Part shown: positions 1 to 5,849 of the stretch, one piece after another
Numbering within the stretch: the first letter of the stretch is position 1
Layout of the letters: each line of letters opens with the position of its first letter
DNA from: Bacteroidota bacterium
Lineage (GTDB): Bacteria > Bacteroidota > Bacteroidia > Bacteroidales > VadinHA17
Length of the DNA: 5,849 bases
Assembly (NCBI GenBank): GCA_030642585.1
Contig: DAOWNN010000151.1
Location: forward strand, 1 to 5,849
Direction: 5' to 3'
Notes under the pieces: generated by a model
Seen by the model: only the letters and a program-made list of their open reading frames with translations
The model's database searches: none
Told to the model about the DNA's origin: nothing
Program-made: the position numbers and the translations under genes

Positions 1-468
1 ATGATTCAGCATGATGTAACTTCTCCACGTCCCTATTCACGTATTTACCTGGTAAGTGGTACCAAAGGGGTTGCAAGCAAGTATCCAGACCCGGTCCGTA
101 TTTCAACCGGACATGAGTGGGTTTCAGAGGAGGAGTTCAAATCAATAGAAGAAAAATACAGGCCAAAAATTGTTGAGAGGGTGGGAGAACTGGCAAAAGA
201 GGTCGGTGGTCACGGAGGAATGGATTTTATCATGGACTGGCGCACCATTGATTGCCTCAGAAATGGACTGGCTCTTGATCAGGATGTTTACGATGCGGCC
301 CTGTGGAGTTCCATCGTACCCTTAAGTGAATGGTCGGTTGCGAACCGCTCGAATTCCATTGATGTACCTGATTTTACCCGTGGTTCCTGGGAAAATAATC
401 AGCCAGTGGATATATCCCTTGAGAAGGGAGGTACCACCAGGGTCCTGATGCAGGAGTATTCACATTAA
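1..468 (+). CDS. GH109-type glycosidase (Gfo/Idh/MocA family), C-terminal part, 5' end outside window
   Basis: This is the last 155 residues of a protein resembling glycoside hydrolase family 109 (alpha-N-acetylgalactosaminidase type), which in characterised members removes terminal sugars by an NAD-dependent oxidation-elimination mechanism in which NAD is recycled. Visible family marks are the SGTKG segment (residues 19-23), the highly conserved GGHGGMDF motif (69-76) containing a histidine expected in the active site, the DQDVYDAALWSS segment (93-104) and the closing VPDFTRGSW motif (122-130). The N-terminal Rossmann domain with the NAD-binding motif is missing. Full-length members are roughly 450 residues, so about two thirds of the gene lies upstream, and the ATG at position 1 is almost certainly an internal methionine. 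Whether the intact protein has a signal peptide or lipobox cannot be seen. Substrate specificity cannot be decided from this fragment, and other sugar-active oxidoreductases of the same superfamily remain possible. No terminator is obvious after the stop. Confidence 0.85.
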   Translation: MIQHDVTSPRPYSRIYLVSGTKGVASKYPDPVRISTGHEWVSEEEFKSIEEKYRPKIVERVGELAKEVGGHGGMDFIMDWRTIDCLRNGLALDQDVYDAALWSSIVPLSEWSVANRSNSIDVPDFTRGSWENNQPVDISLEKGGTTRVLMQEYSH

Positions 469-532
469 TTTCTCAGCATGGGAAATCGGGATCTTACCCA
501 CCATACACTTATCGTTTGTGTAAAATAATCAG

Positions 533-545
533 GTATATATTATAC
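533..545. promoter_or_regulatory. short AT-rich palindrome upstream of the GNAT/Xre pair
   Basis: GTATA-TAT-TATAC has perfect 5-base arms around a 3-base centre, 33 bases before the ATG of the GNAT-like gene. It lies where a -33 promoter element or an operator half could sit. In such an AT-rich spacer a palindrome this short can arise by chance, so it is listed only as a candidate second operator beside the palindrome at 550-560. Confidence 0.25.
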
Positions 546-549
546 AATT

Positions 550-560
550 TAGATAATCTA
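550..560. promoter_or_regulatory. candidate operator palindrome between promoter elements of the GNAT/Xre pair
   Basis: TAGAT-A-ATCTA is a perfect palindrome with 5-base arms and a single central base. It is flanked by CAA on the left (545-547) and TTG on the right (562-564), which extends the symmetry imperfectly to about 20 bases. It ends four bases before the TATATTTG element, so a bound dimer would be expected to block transcription. This is the usual arrangement for an autoregulating Xre-type antitoxin such as the product of 1075-1566. Binding by that protein is inferred, not shown. Confidence 0.4.
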
Positions 561-564
561 TTTG

Positions 565-572
565 TATATTTG
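565..572 (+). promoter_or_regulatory. Bacteroidota-type -7 promoter element (TATATTTG)
   Basis: TATATTTG matches the Bacteroidota -7 consensus TAnnTTTG at every fixed position. It ends five bases before the ATG at 578, which would put the transcription start at or within a few bases of the start codon, giving a leaderless or almost leaderless message. No clear TTG or TTTG -33 element lies at the expected distance (about 540-546). The nearest TTTG, at 515-518, is too far away, so the promoter is either weak, activator-dependent or a chance match in AT-rich DNA. Confidence 0.45.
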
Positions 573-577
573 TAAGT

Positions 578-1072
578 ATGATTTATATCTTGGATAAAAT
601 AAATGGGAAACTGATAAAATCTGAGATAGTGCCGATTGATAAAAGGAAAATTCCACTCAAAAAAGATGGTTGGAATTTTAATTGGCGACAATTATCAAAA
701 GAGGAAAATGGCCAAACCTTTATTTTGAGAACAATAAATTCTCCCAACCAAGTAGAAGGAGCATTGCAGTTGAAATTTGAATACGATATGCTAGTAATGG
801 ATGCTTTGGAGTTAGCTCCTCATAATGTCGGACAAAAAAACAAGCGGTATGATTATGTTGCTGGTTGTCTGATAGCTTTTGCTTGTAGAGAAAGTTTTAA
901 AATAGAAGGTGATTATAAAGGATTTATGACATTTGTCTCAAAAACTAACCTGATTGAGTGGTACGCTAAAAAATATGGAGCAGAATTAGCACTTGGCCAA
1001 AGGATGTTTATAGATTGGGAAAACGGAGAAAAATTGATTGAAAAGTATTTATGCAGAACAAAAATTGATTAG
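578..1072 (+). CDS. GNAT-like N-acetyltransferase, putative toxin of a toxin-antitoxin pair
   Basis: This 164-residue protein appears to have a GNAT acetyltransferase fold. The best signs are a strand and loop reading ALELAPHNVG (76-85), a helix start YDYVAGCLIAFACRES (91-106) that would form the acetyl-CoA-binding loop and helix, a second strand GFMTFVSKT (115-123), the motif-B-like helix LIEWYAKKYGA (125-135) with candidate catalytic tyrosines 129 and 133, and a final strand QRMFID (141-146). The usual RxxGxG/A pyrophosphate loop is not present; glycines 85 and 96 with basic residues 87, 89 and 90 take its place. There is no signal peptide, so it should act in the cytoplasm. A start at 578 is preferred because it is the first ATG after the promoter-like element; no Shine-Dalgarno sequence is visible. 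It is followed 2 bases later by an Xre/HigA-like gene, an arrangement typical of toxin-antitoxin operons. By analogy with TacT and AtaT the substrate could be aminoacyl-tRNA, but that is inference. It could instead be an ordinary acetyltransferase with a linked regulator. Confidence 0.65.
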   Translation: MIYILDKINGKLIKSEIVPIDKRKIPLKKDGWNFNWRQLSKEENGQTFILRTINSPNQVEGALQLKFEYDMLVMDALELAPHNVGQKNKRYDYVAGCLIAFACRESFKIEGDYKGFMTFVSKTNLIEWYAKKYGAELALGQRMFIDWENGEKLIEKYLCRTKID

Positions 1073-1074
1073 TC

Positions 1075-1566
1075 ATGGAAAAGCCAAAAAATGAACCACA
1101 AGAAGGCATGTTGACAAAACGTATGGATTTTGGAACACAAGGGTTCGATGAATTTCAGGCTATTTTGTTGAAAAAATCAAAAAAATGCTCTGACGCTCAA
1201 AGAAGAAAAATTAATTTATTGACTTTCAAATACCAAATGGAAGATTATATAAACTCAGATAAGAGCGAGGTCAAATCTGCAGGAGAGTTTTTAAAAATCA
1301 TCTTAAATTCTTTGCAAATACGACAAAATAAGTTTGCGGATTATTTAGGTTTAAAACCATCAAATTTAAGTAAACTAATTAGTGGAGAGCGTTCGATAAA
1401 CTATGAATTAGCATTGATTTTTGGTCATTTATTTAACCATAATCCGATGCTATGGATTGAGATACAAGCAAAAAATGAGCTTCATAGATTATTAAATGCT
1501 GAGAGTGGTAAATATTCTGATTATTCTTTAAATGACTTGATAAAAGAAGAAAGAAATGCGGTATAA
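1075..1566 (+). CDS. HigA/Xre-family helix-turn-helix protein, putative antitoxin and autoregulator
   Basis: This 163-residue cytoplasmic protein has an Xre-type helix-turn-helix domain at about residues 68-135. The first HTH helix is QNKFADYLGL (84-93) and the recognition helix is within KPSNLSKLISGER (94-106). The following INYELALIFGHLFNHNPMLWIEIQ segment (starting at residue 108) carries the LA-x-x-x-G-x-x-F and P-x-x-W-I/L features typical of the HigA antitoxin family. HigA proteins are often near 100 residues; here about 65 extra residues precede the domain, lysine-rich and mostly helical in appearance (KCSDAQRRKINLLTFKYQMEDYI at 37-59 in outline), and these could be the toxin-binding part. 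The start at 1075 is only 2 bases after the stop of the GNAT-like gene, indicating translational coupling; methionines 12 and 17 are alternative starts. It probably represses the promoter near 550-572. Codon use is strongly AT-rich. A plain transcriptional regulator role is the main alternative. Confidence 0.75.
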   Translation: MEKPKNEPQEGMLTKRMDFGTQGFDEFQAILLKKSKKCSDAQRRKINLLTFKYQMEDYINSDKSEVKSAGEFLKIILNSLQIRQNKFADYLGLKPSNLSKLISGERSINYELALIFGHLFNHNPMLWIEIQAKNELHRLLNAESGKYSDYSLNDLIKEERNAV

Positions 1567-1568
1567 CA

Positions 1569-1612
1569 GGCGTTAAAAATTAATTGCCGGTTTAGTACTT
1601 TTTGAAAGTTTT
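1569..1612 (+). terminator. weak candidate terminator hairpins in the convergent gap
   Basis: Two weak inverted repeats occupy the 55 bases between the converging genes. At 1569-1588, GGC and TTAA pair with TTAA and GCC around an AAA loop, with a G-T pair and one bulged T. At 1597-1609, ACTTT and AAAGT pair around a TTG loop, followed by TTT. Neither has a strong GC stem with a long T run, so Rho-independent termination is only a weak possibility. No better terminator was seen for either strand. Confidence 0.2.
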
Positions 1613-1621
1613 GTCAGATGT

Positions 1622-3355
1622 TTATTTGTTGATTACAGGCAGGATGATACAGGAAGGATATGCCGGACTATGGTAAATAGTCTGTTCTGCATTTATCATT
1701 GTCGTATCAGTTGCGAAATATTTGCCTGTATTCAGATTTCTGTCAAATCTCGGAAAATTACTACTAGAAATCTCAACACGTACGCGATGCCCTTCCAAAA
1801 ATACATTGGAGGTTGCCCAGAGGTCGATACTGTATTCATAGATCTTTCCGGGAGAGATATTTGAAGGAGGAACATCGGGATTCCGGTGATCGGCACGGAT
1901 GATGCCTTCACAGATCCGGATCGCCCTGCCATTAGGATAAACATCAACAAGCCTGGCTGTAAAATCTGTATTAACGGCAGAACTGGAAGCGTAAACAACG
2001 GCGTTAACCGGACCGGTTACCTCCAGGTCATTTTTTAATGGCGGAGTAGTATAGACCAAAACATCCTGGCGCTCTTCAACCGGCCTCTGATCATAAGGAC
2101 CCATGGTTCCGATTGTGGGTACCGGATCATCCGGTCGGTATACGAACCGATCCTCAGACTCATTTCTGGGGCGTTTTGTGTTCAGTTTGCCGTCACCTTC
2201 GAACGTATTAGCATTTCCCTTGCTATGGAAATAGTATTTTTGATAATCCGTTCTTGAAAGGGGCCATTCATATTCATAACGCCACTCATTTATACCCATA
2301 ACAAAAATCTTGACAGGCGGTTCCTGCATGACTCCGTTATCCACTCCTTTTAGCTGGCTGTCAAACCATCGAAGCCTGAATTCGGTACTGTTAAACAGAG
2401 CTTCTTCTCCGAAATCCAGCTCCCCGACCTTACGTTTTCCCGTGCTATGAACCCACGGTCCAATCAGGAGCTTCTGCTTTTTCCTGATTTCCGGGTCTAT
2501 ATCCGGGGCTGTCATTTTTATATAGTTATTGATAGTACCTGCAAGCAGGATATCATACCAGCCACCGATATTATATATTGAAGCCCTGATATTGGAATAA
2601 GCATCACCCACACTGGTCCCGGCCCAGTACAGATCATGTTCCGGGTGAGATAACCAGTCCCTCACAAATGAAATTTTCCATCCCAATGCCCTGTCCTGCT
2701 CTATTAAAGGCAGTGTCATTAAAATACTATCTATCTTATCTGTAATGGATGATCTGCTTACATTATAGGGCTTTGTCATTTCAAAGCTCCAGGGTGTAAA
2801 CAGATCAAGCCTGAAGGCACCATTCTGGTATACCACATCATGAAGGTCGGAAAAAGTTACGACCGGGATCATTGTTACAAGATATTGACTCTGAAGAGGA
2901 GCAGGCATCCATTGAGTAAATCCCACGTATGAACCTCCGTATGTGCCTATTTTTCCGTTACACCATGCTTGTTTCCCTATCCACTGCTGGGTATCATATC
3001 CATCAAGCGCTTCGGGTTGATTAGCATTAAAAATACCCTCAGAATCACCTATTCCGCGTGTATCCTGAATGACAACAGCATACCCTCGTTGTGCAAAAAA
3101 ATGAGCATTACGGTTGCCTTTTCCTCCATTTCCATACGGAGTTCTCATGAGCAGGACTGGAAATTTACCAATTGTATCCGGTCGGTAAATGTTGGTAGAA
3201 AGCCTGACGCCATCACGCATGGCAAGTTTCACACCTATTTCCTCCTTCACCGGGAGAAAACTTTGAGTTACTTCCTGTGCCACACCGTAACCAGGGACCA
3301 TCAACAATACAGCCCATATAAGGATAAGCGGTTTCAGGTTAAATCTTCTTTTCAT
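1622..3355 (-). CDS. exported CocE/NonD family serine hydrolase (peptidase S15-like)
   Basis: A complete 577-residue alpha/beta hydrolase of the CocE/NonD family, related to X-Pro dipeptidyl-peptidases (S15), cocaine esterase and glutaryl-7-ACA acylase. These cleave ester or amide bonds of varied acyl substrates. Residues 1-26 form a signal peptide: basic start, hydrophobic core around 10-20 and likely cleavage after Ala26 (GVA before Gln27), so it should be periplasmic or secreted. The RTPYG motif (71-75) provides the oxyanion-hole tyrosine 74. The nucleophile elbow GGSYVG puts Ser142 at the active site, GGWYD gives Asp268 and GPWVHS gives His303, completing the triad. The cap domain lies between about 155 and 255, and the C-terminal jelly-roll (PepX_C-like) domain starts near 425. 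It begins 25 bases after the MG2/plug gene on the same strand, with an AT-rich leader and no Shine-Dalgarno sequence, so co-transcription is likely. The substrate is unknown: peptide, ester or beta-lactam amide are all seen in this family. Confidence 0.93.
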   Translation of the reverse strand: MKRRFNLKPLILIWAVLLMVPGYGVAQEVTQSFLPVKEEIGVKLAMRDGVRLSTNIYRPDTIGKFPVLLMRTPYGNGGKGNRNAHFFAQRGYAVVIQDTRGIGDSEGIFNANQPEALDGYDTQQWIGKQAWCNGKIGTYGGSYVGFTQWMPAPLQSQYLVTMIPVVTFSDLHDVVYQNGAFRLDLFTPWSFEMTKPYNVSRSSITDKIDSILMTLPLIEQDRALGWKISFVRDWLSHPEHDLYWAGTSVGDAYSNIRASIYNIGGWYDILLAGTINNYIKMTAPDIDPEIRKKQKLLIGPWVHSTGKRKVGELDFGEEALFNSTEFRLRWFDSQLKGVDNGVMQEPPVKIFVMGINEWRYEYEWPLSRTDYQKYYFHSKGNANTFEGDGKLNTKRPRNESEDRFVYRPDDPVPTIGTMGPYDQRPVEERQDVLVYTTPPLKNDLEVTGPVNAVVYASSSAVNTDFTARLVDVYPNGRAIRICEGIIRADHRNPDVPPSNISPGKIYEYSIDLWATSNVFLEGHRVRVEISSSNFPRFDRNLNTGKYFATDTTMINAEQTIYHSPAYPSCIILPVINK

Positions 3356-3380
3356 AGCGGTGATTTTATATGATTGTATT

Positions 3381-5849
3381 TTATTTTTTTCGAGGAATTA
3401 TACTATACTCATAACCTGCTAACCCGGGAGTACCATTATTAGAGATTCCTTCAGTTCTGATATCAATCGTTGTGATATTATCTGTATTGAAGAATGATAC
3501 ACTGGCCTCTCCGTTTGAATCTGTTATGAGCAAAGGATTCCAGTATATCAAAGATCTTAAATCCGGTTTGCTTTTATCTGTTTCCGGGAAATGATCATAT
3601 TCAGGCGAGTAAAAATCCCTTGAATTATAAAATCCCTGAAATTCTATAATACTGTTATCAGGTATATCAGCGGATGTAATTGCCCCTTTCTTTGTGTAGA
3701 TAGCTACAACTCCATTTTCACCCGGGAAACCAAATTGGCGTATCTTACTGATAGAATTGATAACCTCAATGGTTTCAACATCATCCGGGGATAAATCCAG
3801 TACGAAGGTTTTATTAAAAGTAGGAAGTCCGTCTACAAAGAATAGAGGCTGATGGTTAAAATCTTTCACATATTCAGATGAATATACCCTGATTTTATCT
3901 CCTCCTTTTTTGTATTTTAAGCTAACAAAGGGGACTATTTCTCTGAATACCTCTGCCATTGTAGGGAAAGGGTTATATTCATCCAGACTGATTGTATGGT
4001 CTGTTGTCTCAAAATAGCGGTTTGTTTCAGCTCCCGGATCATTAATCTCCGGATCTTCTTGATCTATTAAGCTGTTCTCAGCAGAGTAATTAAATGAAGA
4101 TTCTATTTGAGCCTTCTCTTCTCTTTTTTTCAGACAGTTTTTCATCTCTGGGCTCACGAATGATAATTCTTTCCCGACTGCAGGTTGATATCCTGGCCAG
4201 TTGTTTTCAATTTTGATATTGTACTTAGGACGTTGCCCTTTTAGATCTGTCACATCAAAAAACAGAGACTCTTTTTCATAAGTCGCATCTATAGTAAAAT
4301 GAAAAAATCCATTTTCGTCTAGAAATCTGCTGTATGGCTTCTTTTCCTTAAGCATTAATAACGAAACGCGTGTTAATCCTGTCTGGGTCTCATTTAAGGG
4401 ATATAACACCTGCCCTATTCTTGCAAAACGATTCTTCTCAAAATCATAGTTGATAGCAGGCCATTTATCATTCAGAATATCTTTCCACAGAAACCTTCTC
4501 CAGCCCTGGGTTAGCATCAGGAAATCCAAAGCTGTTTCGGAATCGGGATTATCTTTTATAAAATAGAATGCCGGTTGTTCAATGTTCCCTTTTAGTTCAG
4601 AGGTAAGCAAAAGGTTGCTAAGAATGTTATCGCCAAATTTTTCTACACCGGCGACCTGCCCTGCATCTGTGACAGCCAAAGAAAAATTACCTGCTACCGG
4701 ATCTCCGTTCAAGTTGCTGACTGATAAATTCAAAAGAACTTTCTCTCTTGGGTTATATGTTTTTTTGTCTGTCTCGATCGTTACCTGAAGAGCATCATGA
4801 TGGTTAATAAAAACCAAACGTTCGCATTCAGAATTTCCTTCTGCATTAAACAAAGTGATTTGAACAATACCGGACGGCAAATTCTTTTTTGGAATGGTAG
4901 CGACAAATGATGATCCCCTATCGAAATTTCCATTGGCTGTATAGTAGATTTGCCCGGCGGTCTGCACCACTAATAAAACCTCTCCGGTATTATCATTTAC
5001 AAATGCTTCGTTAGTCTGAACAATAACCCTGATGAGATCACCGGAGGAATTATCGACAGTCATTACCAGACCCTTTTCCAATACATCGGGCAGCGCATAA
5101 TTGATACTCTTATCACTCTTAGTAAAGAGGTTTGCAAAATAGGTCTTGCCTTTTTCGGGTTTCAGTAAAAATATCCCCATGCCCAGATGGAAACTCTCAA
5201 AGGGAATTATAACATTACCAGCCTGGTCAGTAATTTCACCTTTTACATGAATGCCTTCGCCTGATTCGTCTATTGCTTTGAATGCCACTTTGCTTGTCAC
5301 CCCGGAAACCAAAGACCCGCCTTCAGGAAAAAATTGCAAGTCGGCTTTTTTATTTACAGGTTCCCCACCCATTGCCTGTTCGGAAGAATCCGTTTTAGCA
5401 ATATCATATTCTATCTGTGGATCAAATAGTAATATCTCTTTCGTAAAGAAAAACTCCTGATCAAAATTCCTCATCCAGTTGGTATAGGCCCTTACCTGGT
5501 ATTTCCCGTGAAGCAGGGATTCCGGTAGTAAAAACTCCCCGTTTGCAGAGCCATTTCCGGCTTTTAGTATTTGGCGGATAATGACTTCCCCGTTTTCATC
5601 TAACAGTTCGGTATAAATTATTTCACTTAAGGAAGAGGGGATATTACCGGCGGCATTTACAAGATAGGCTTTATACCAGATAGTTTCACCCGGTATATAA
5701 AAAGGTTTATCAAAATGGAGATATATTTTTTCCTGCGGATAAGCTTTATTGAATTTTTCAAATTGAATTGCAATCTTATCTTTTACCTGGTCCAAGTCTT
5801 GAGAGAAAGAATTGAAACCGGATATAGATAAAATCACAAAAGCAGCAAG
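3381..5849 (-). CDS. exported MG2-repeat protein with SusC-like TonB plug domain and no barrel, 5' end outside window
   Basis: The frame stays open to the window edge. A GTG at 5837 could act as a start, but the codons above it (Leu-Ala-Ala-Phe) continue the hydrophobic core of a signal peptide ending near FSQ, so the true start is probably just outside the window. Numbering from the GTG, an MG2-like domain covers about 36-135 (key motif IYLHFDKPFYIPGE, with WYKAYL after it). A second beta-sandwich follows at about 166-250 (FFPEGGSLVSG) and more at 257-395, including YNPREKVLLNLSV (361-373). The family motif TQGWRRF is at 443-449. After a variable linker, rich in acidic residues from about 580, a TonB-receptor plug-like domain occupies about 625-717, with PLFFVDGLP (664-672) and GENGVVAIYTKKG (706-718), the SusC-type plug signature. 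A closing sandwich contains IYWNP (764-768). There is no beta-barrel and no CxEQ thioester as in true alpha-2-macroglobulins. It should be exported to the periplasm or outer membrane; its role in such families is not established. It leads a likely operon with the CocE-type hydrolase 25 bases downstream. Confidence 0.88.
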   Translation of the reverse strand, partial: LAAFVILSISGFNSFSQDLDQVKDKIAIQFEKFNKAYPQEKIYLHFDKPFYIPGETIWYKAYLVNAAGNIPSSLSEIIYTELLDENGEVIIRQILKAGNGSANGEFLLPESLLHGKYQVRAYTNWMRNFDQEFFFTKEILLFDPQIEYDIAKTDSSEQAMGGEPVNKKADLQFFPEGGSLVSGVTSKVAFKAIDESGEGIHVKGEITDQAGNVIIPFESFHLGMGIFLLKPEKGKTYFANLFTKSDKSINYALPDVLEKGLVMTVDNSSGDLIRVIVQTNEAFVNDNTGEVLLVVQTAGQIYYTANGNFDRGSSFVATIPKKNLPSGIVQITLFNAEGNSECERLVFINHHDALQVTIETDKKTYNPREKVLLNLSVSNLNGDPVAGNFSLAVTDAGQVAGVEKFGDNILSNLLLTSELKGNIEQPAFYFIKDNPDSETALDFLMLTQGWRRFLWKDILNDKWPAINYDFEKNRFARIGQVLYPLNETQTGLTRVSLLMLKEKKPYSRFLDENGFFHFTIDATYEKESLFFDVTDLKGQRPKYNIKIENNWPGYQPAVGKELSFVSPEMKNCLKKREEKAQIESSFNYSAENSLIDQEDPEINDPGAETNRYFETTDHTISLDEYNPFPTMAEVFREIVPFVSLKYKKGGDKIRVYSSEYVKDFNHQPLFFVDGLPTFNKTFVLDLSPDDVETIEVINSISKIRQFGFPGENGVVAIYTKKGAITSADIPDNSIIEFQGFYNSRDFYSPEYDHFPETDKSKPDLRSLIYWNPLLITDSNGEASVSFFNTDNITTIDIRTEGISNNGTPGLAGYEYSIIPRKK

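Noticed and set aside
470..505. Possible terminator after the GH109 gene using TGGG and CCCA
   Set aside because: Only a 4-base stem around a 14-base loop and no T run; too weak to call.
509..691. 60-codon open frame on the minus strand over the promoter spacer and start of the GNAT-like gene
   Set aside because: Low-complexity translation rich in Tyr, Ile and Phe, as expected from AT-rich DNA, and it overlaps a better-supported gene.
470..1620. Possible flanking direct repeat: TTTCTCAGCATG near 470 and TTTTGTCAGATG ending at 1620
   Set aside because: The two copies differ by several substitutions and an indel, so they are not a credible target-site duplication or attachment site.
2969..3373. 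134-codon open frame on the plus strand, antisense to the hydrolase gene
   Set aside because: It lies fully opposite a conserved coding region including the signal peptide and the oxyanion motif; its translation has no recognisable domain, and antisense frames of this length are common in such genes.
4582..5460. Short plus-strand open frames (4582-4788 and 5251-5460) within the MG2/plug gene, and similar ones at 1670-1864 (plus) and 1732-1998 (minus) in the hydrolase gene
   Set aside because: All are shadows of long, domain-bearing genes and show no family features of their own.
1..5849. CRISPR array, tRNA, rRNA, riboswitch or insertion sequence
   Set aside because: No regularly spaced repeats, no cloverleaf or rRNA-like stretch, no transposase-like protein and no structured leader was recognised on either strand.

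Overview
The window looks like a chromosomal stretch from a member of the Bacteroidota. The support is familial: the C-terminus of a GH109-type glycosidase, a large secreted protein combining MG2-type (macroglobulin-like) repeats with a SusC-like TonB plug domain but no barrel, start codons without Shine-Dalgarno sequences, and a TATATTTG element matching the Bacteroidota -7 promoter consensus TAnnTTTG. Genus cannot be read from this sequence.

Layout: positions 1-468 (+) are the 3' part of a GH109/Gfo-Idh-MocA family gene whose start lies outside the window. A 109-base AT-rich spacer (469-577) carries a promoter-like element and two short palindromes. Two tightly packed plus-strand genes follow (578-1072 and 1075-1566, 2 bases apart): a GNAT-like acetyltransferase and a HigA/Xre-like helix-turn-helix protein with a long N-terminal extension. 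The pair looks like a toxin-antitoxin module. It is clearly more AT-rich than its surroundings (sampled 60-base lines: 20/60 and 13/60 G+C inside, against 32/60 at 61-120 and 33/60 at 2401-2460), which suggests it was inserted between older genes. A 55-base convergent gap (1567-1621) has only weak hairpins.

The rest of the window is read on the minus strand. The upstream gene (5849 down to 3381, 5' end outside the window) encodes the exported MG2/plug protein. Twenty-five bases later begins an exported CocE/NonD (peptidase S15-like) serine hydrolase (3355 down to 1622) with a complete Ser-Asp-His triad. These two are probably co-transcribed and act outside the cytoplasm.

The most notable item is the putative toxin-antitoxin pair. 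Well-characterised GNAT toxins are usually paired with ribbon-helix-helix antitoxins encoded upstream of the toxin. Here the GNAT-like gene comes first and its partner is a HigA-like protein, as in higBA loci. A palindrome sits beside the -7 element, where an autoregulator would be expected to bind. The toxin-antitoxin role is an inference from fold, order and spacing; the sequence cannot show toxicity.
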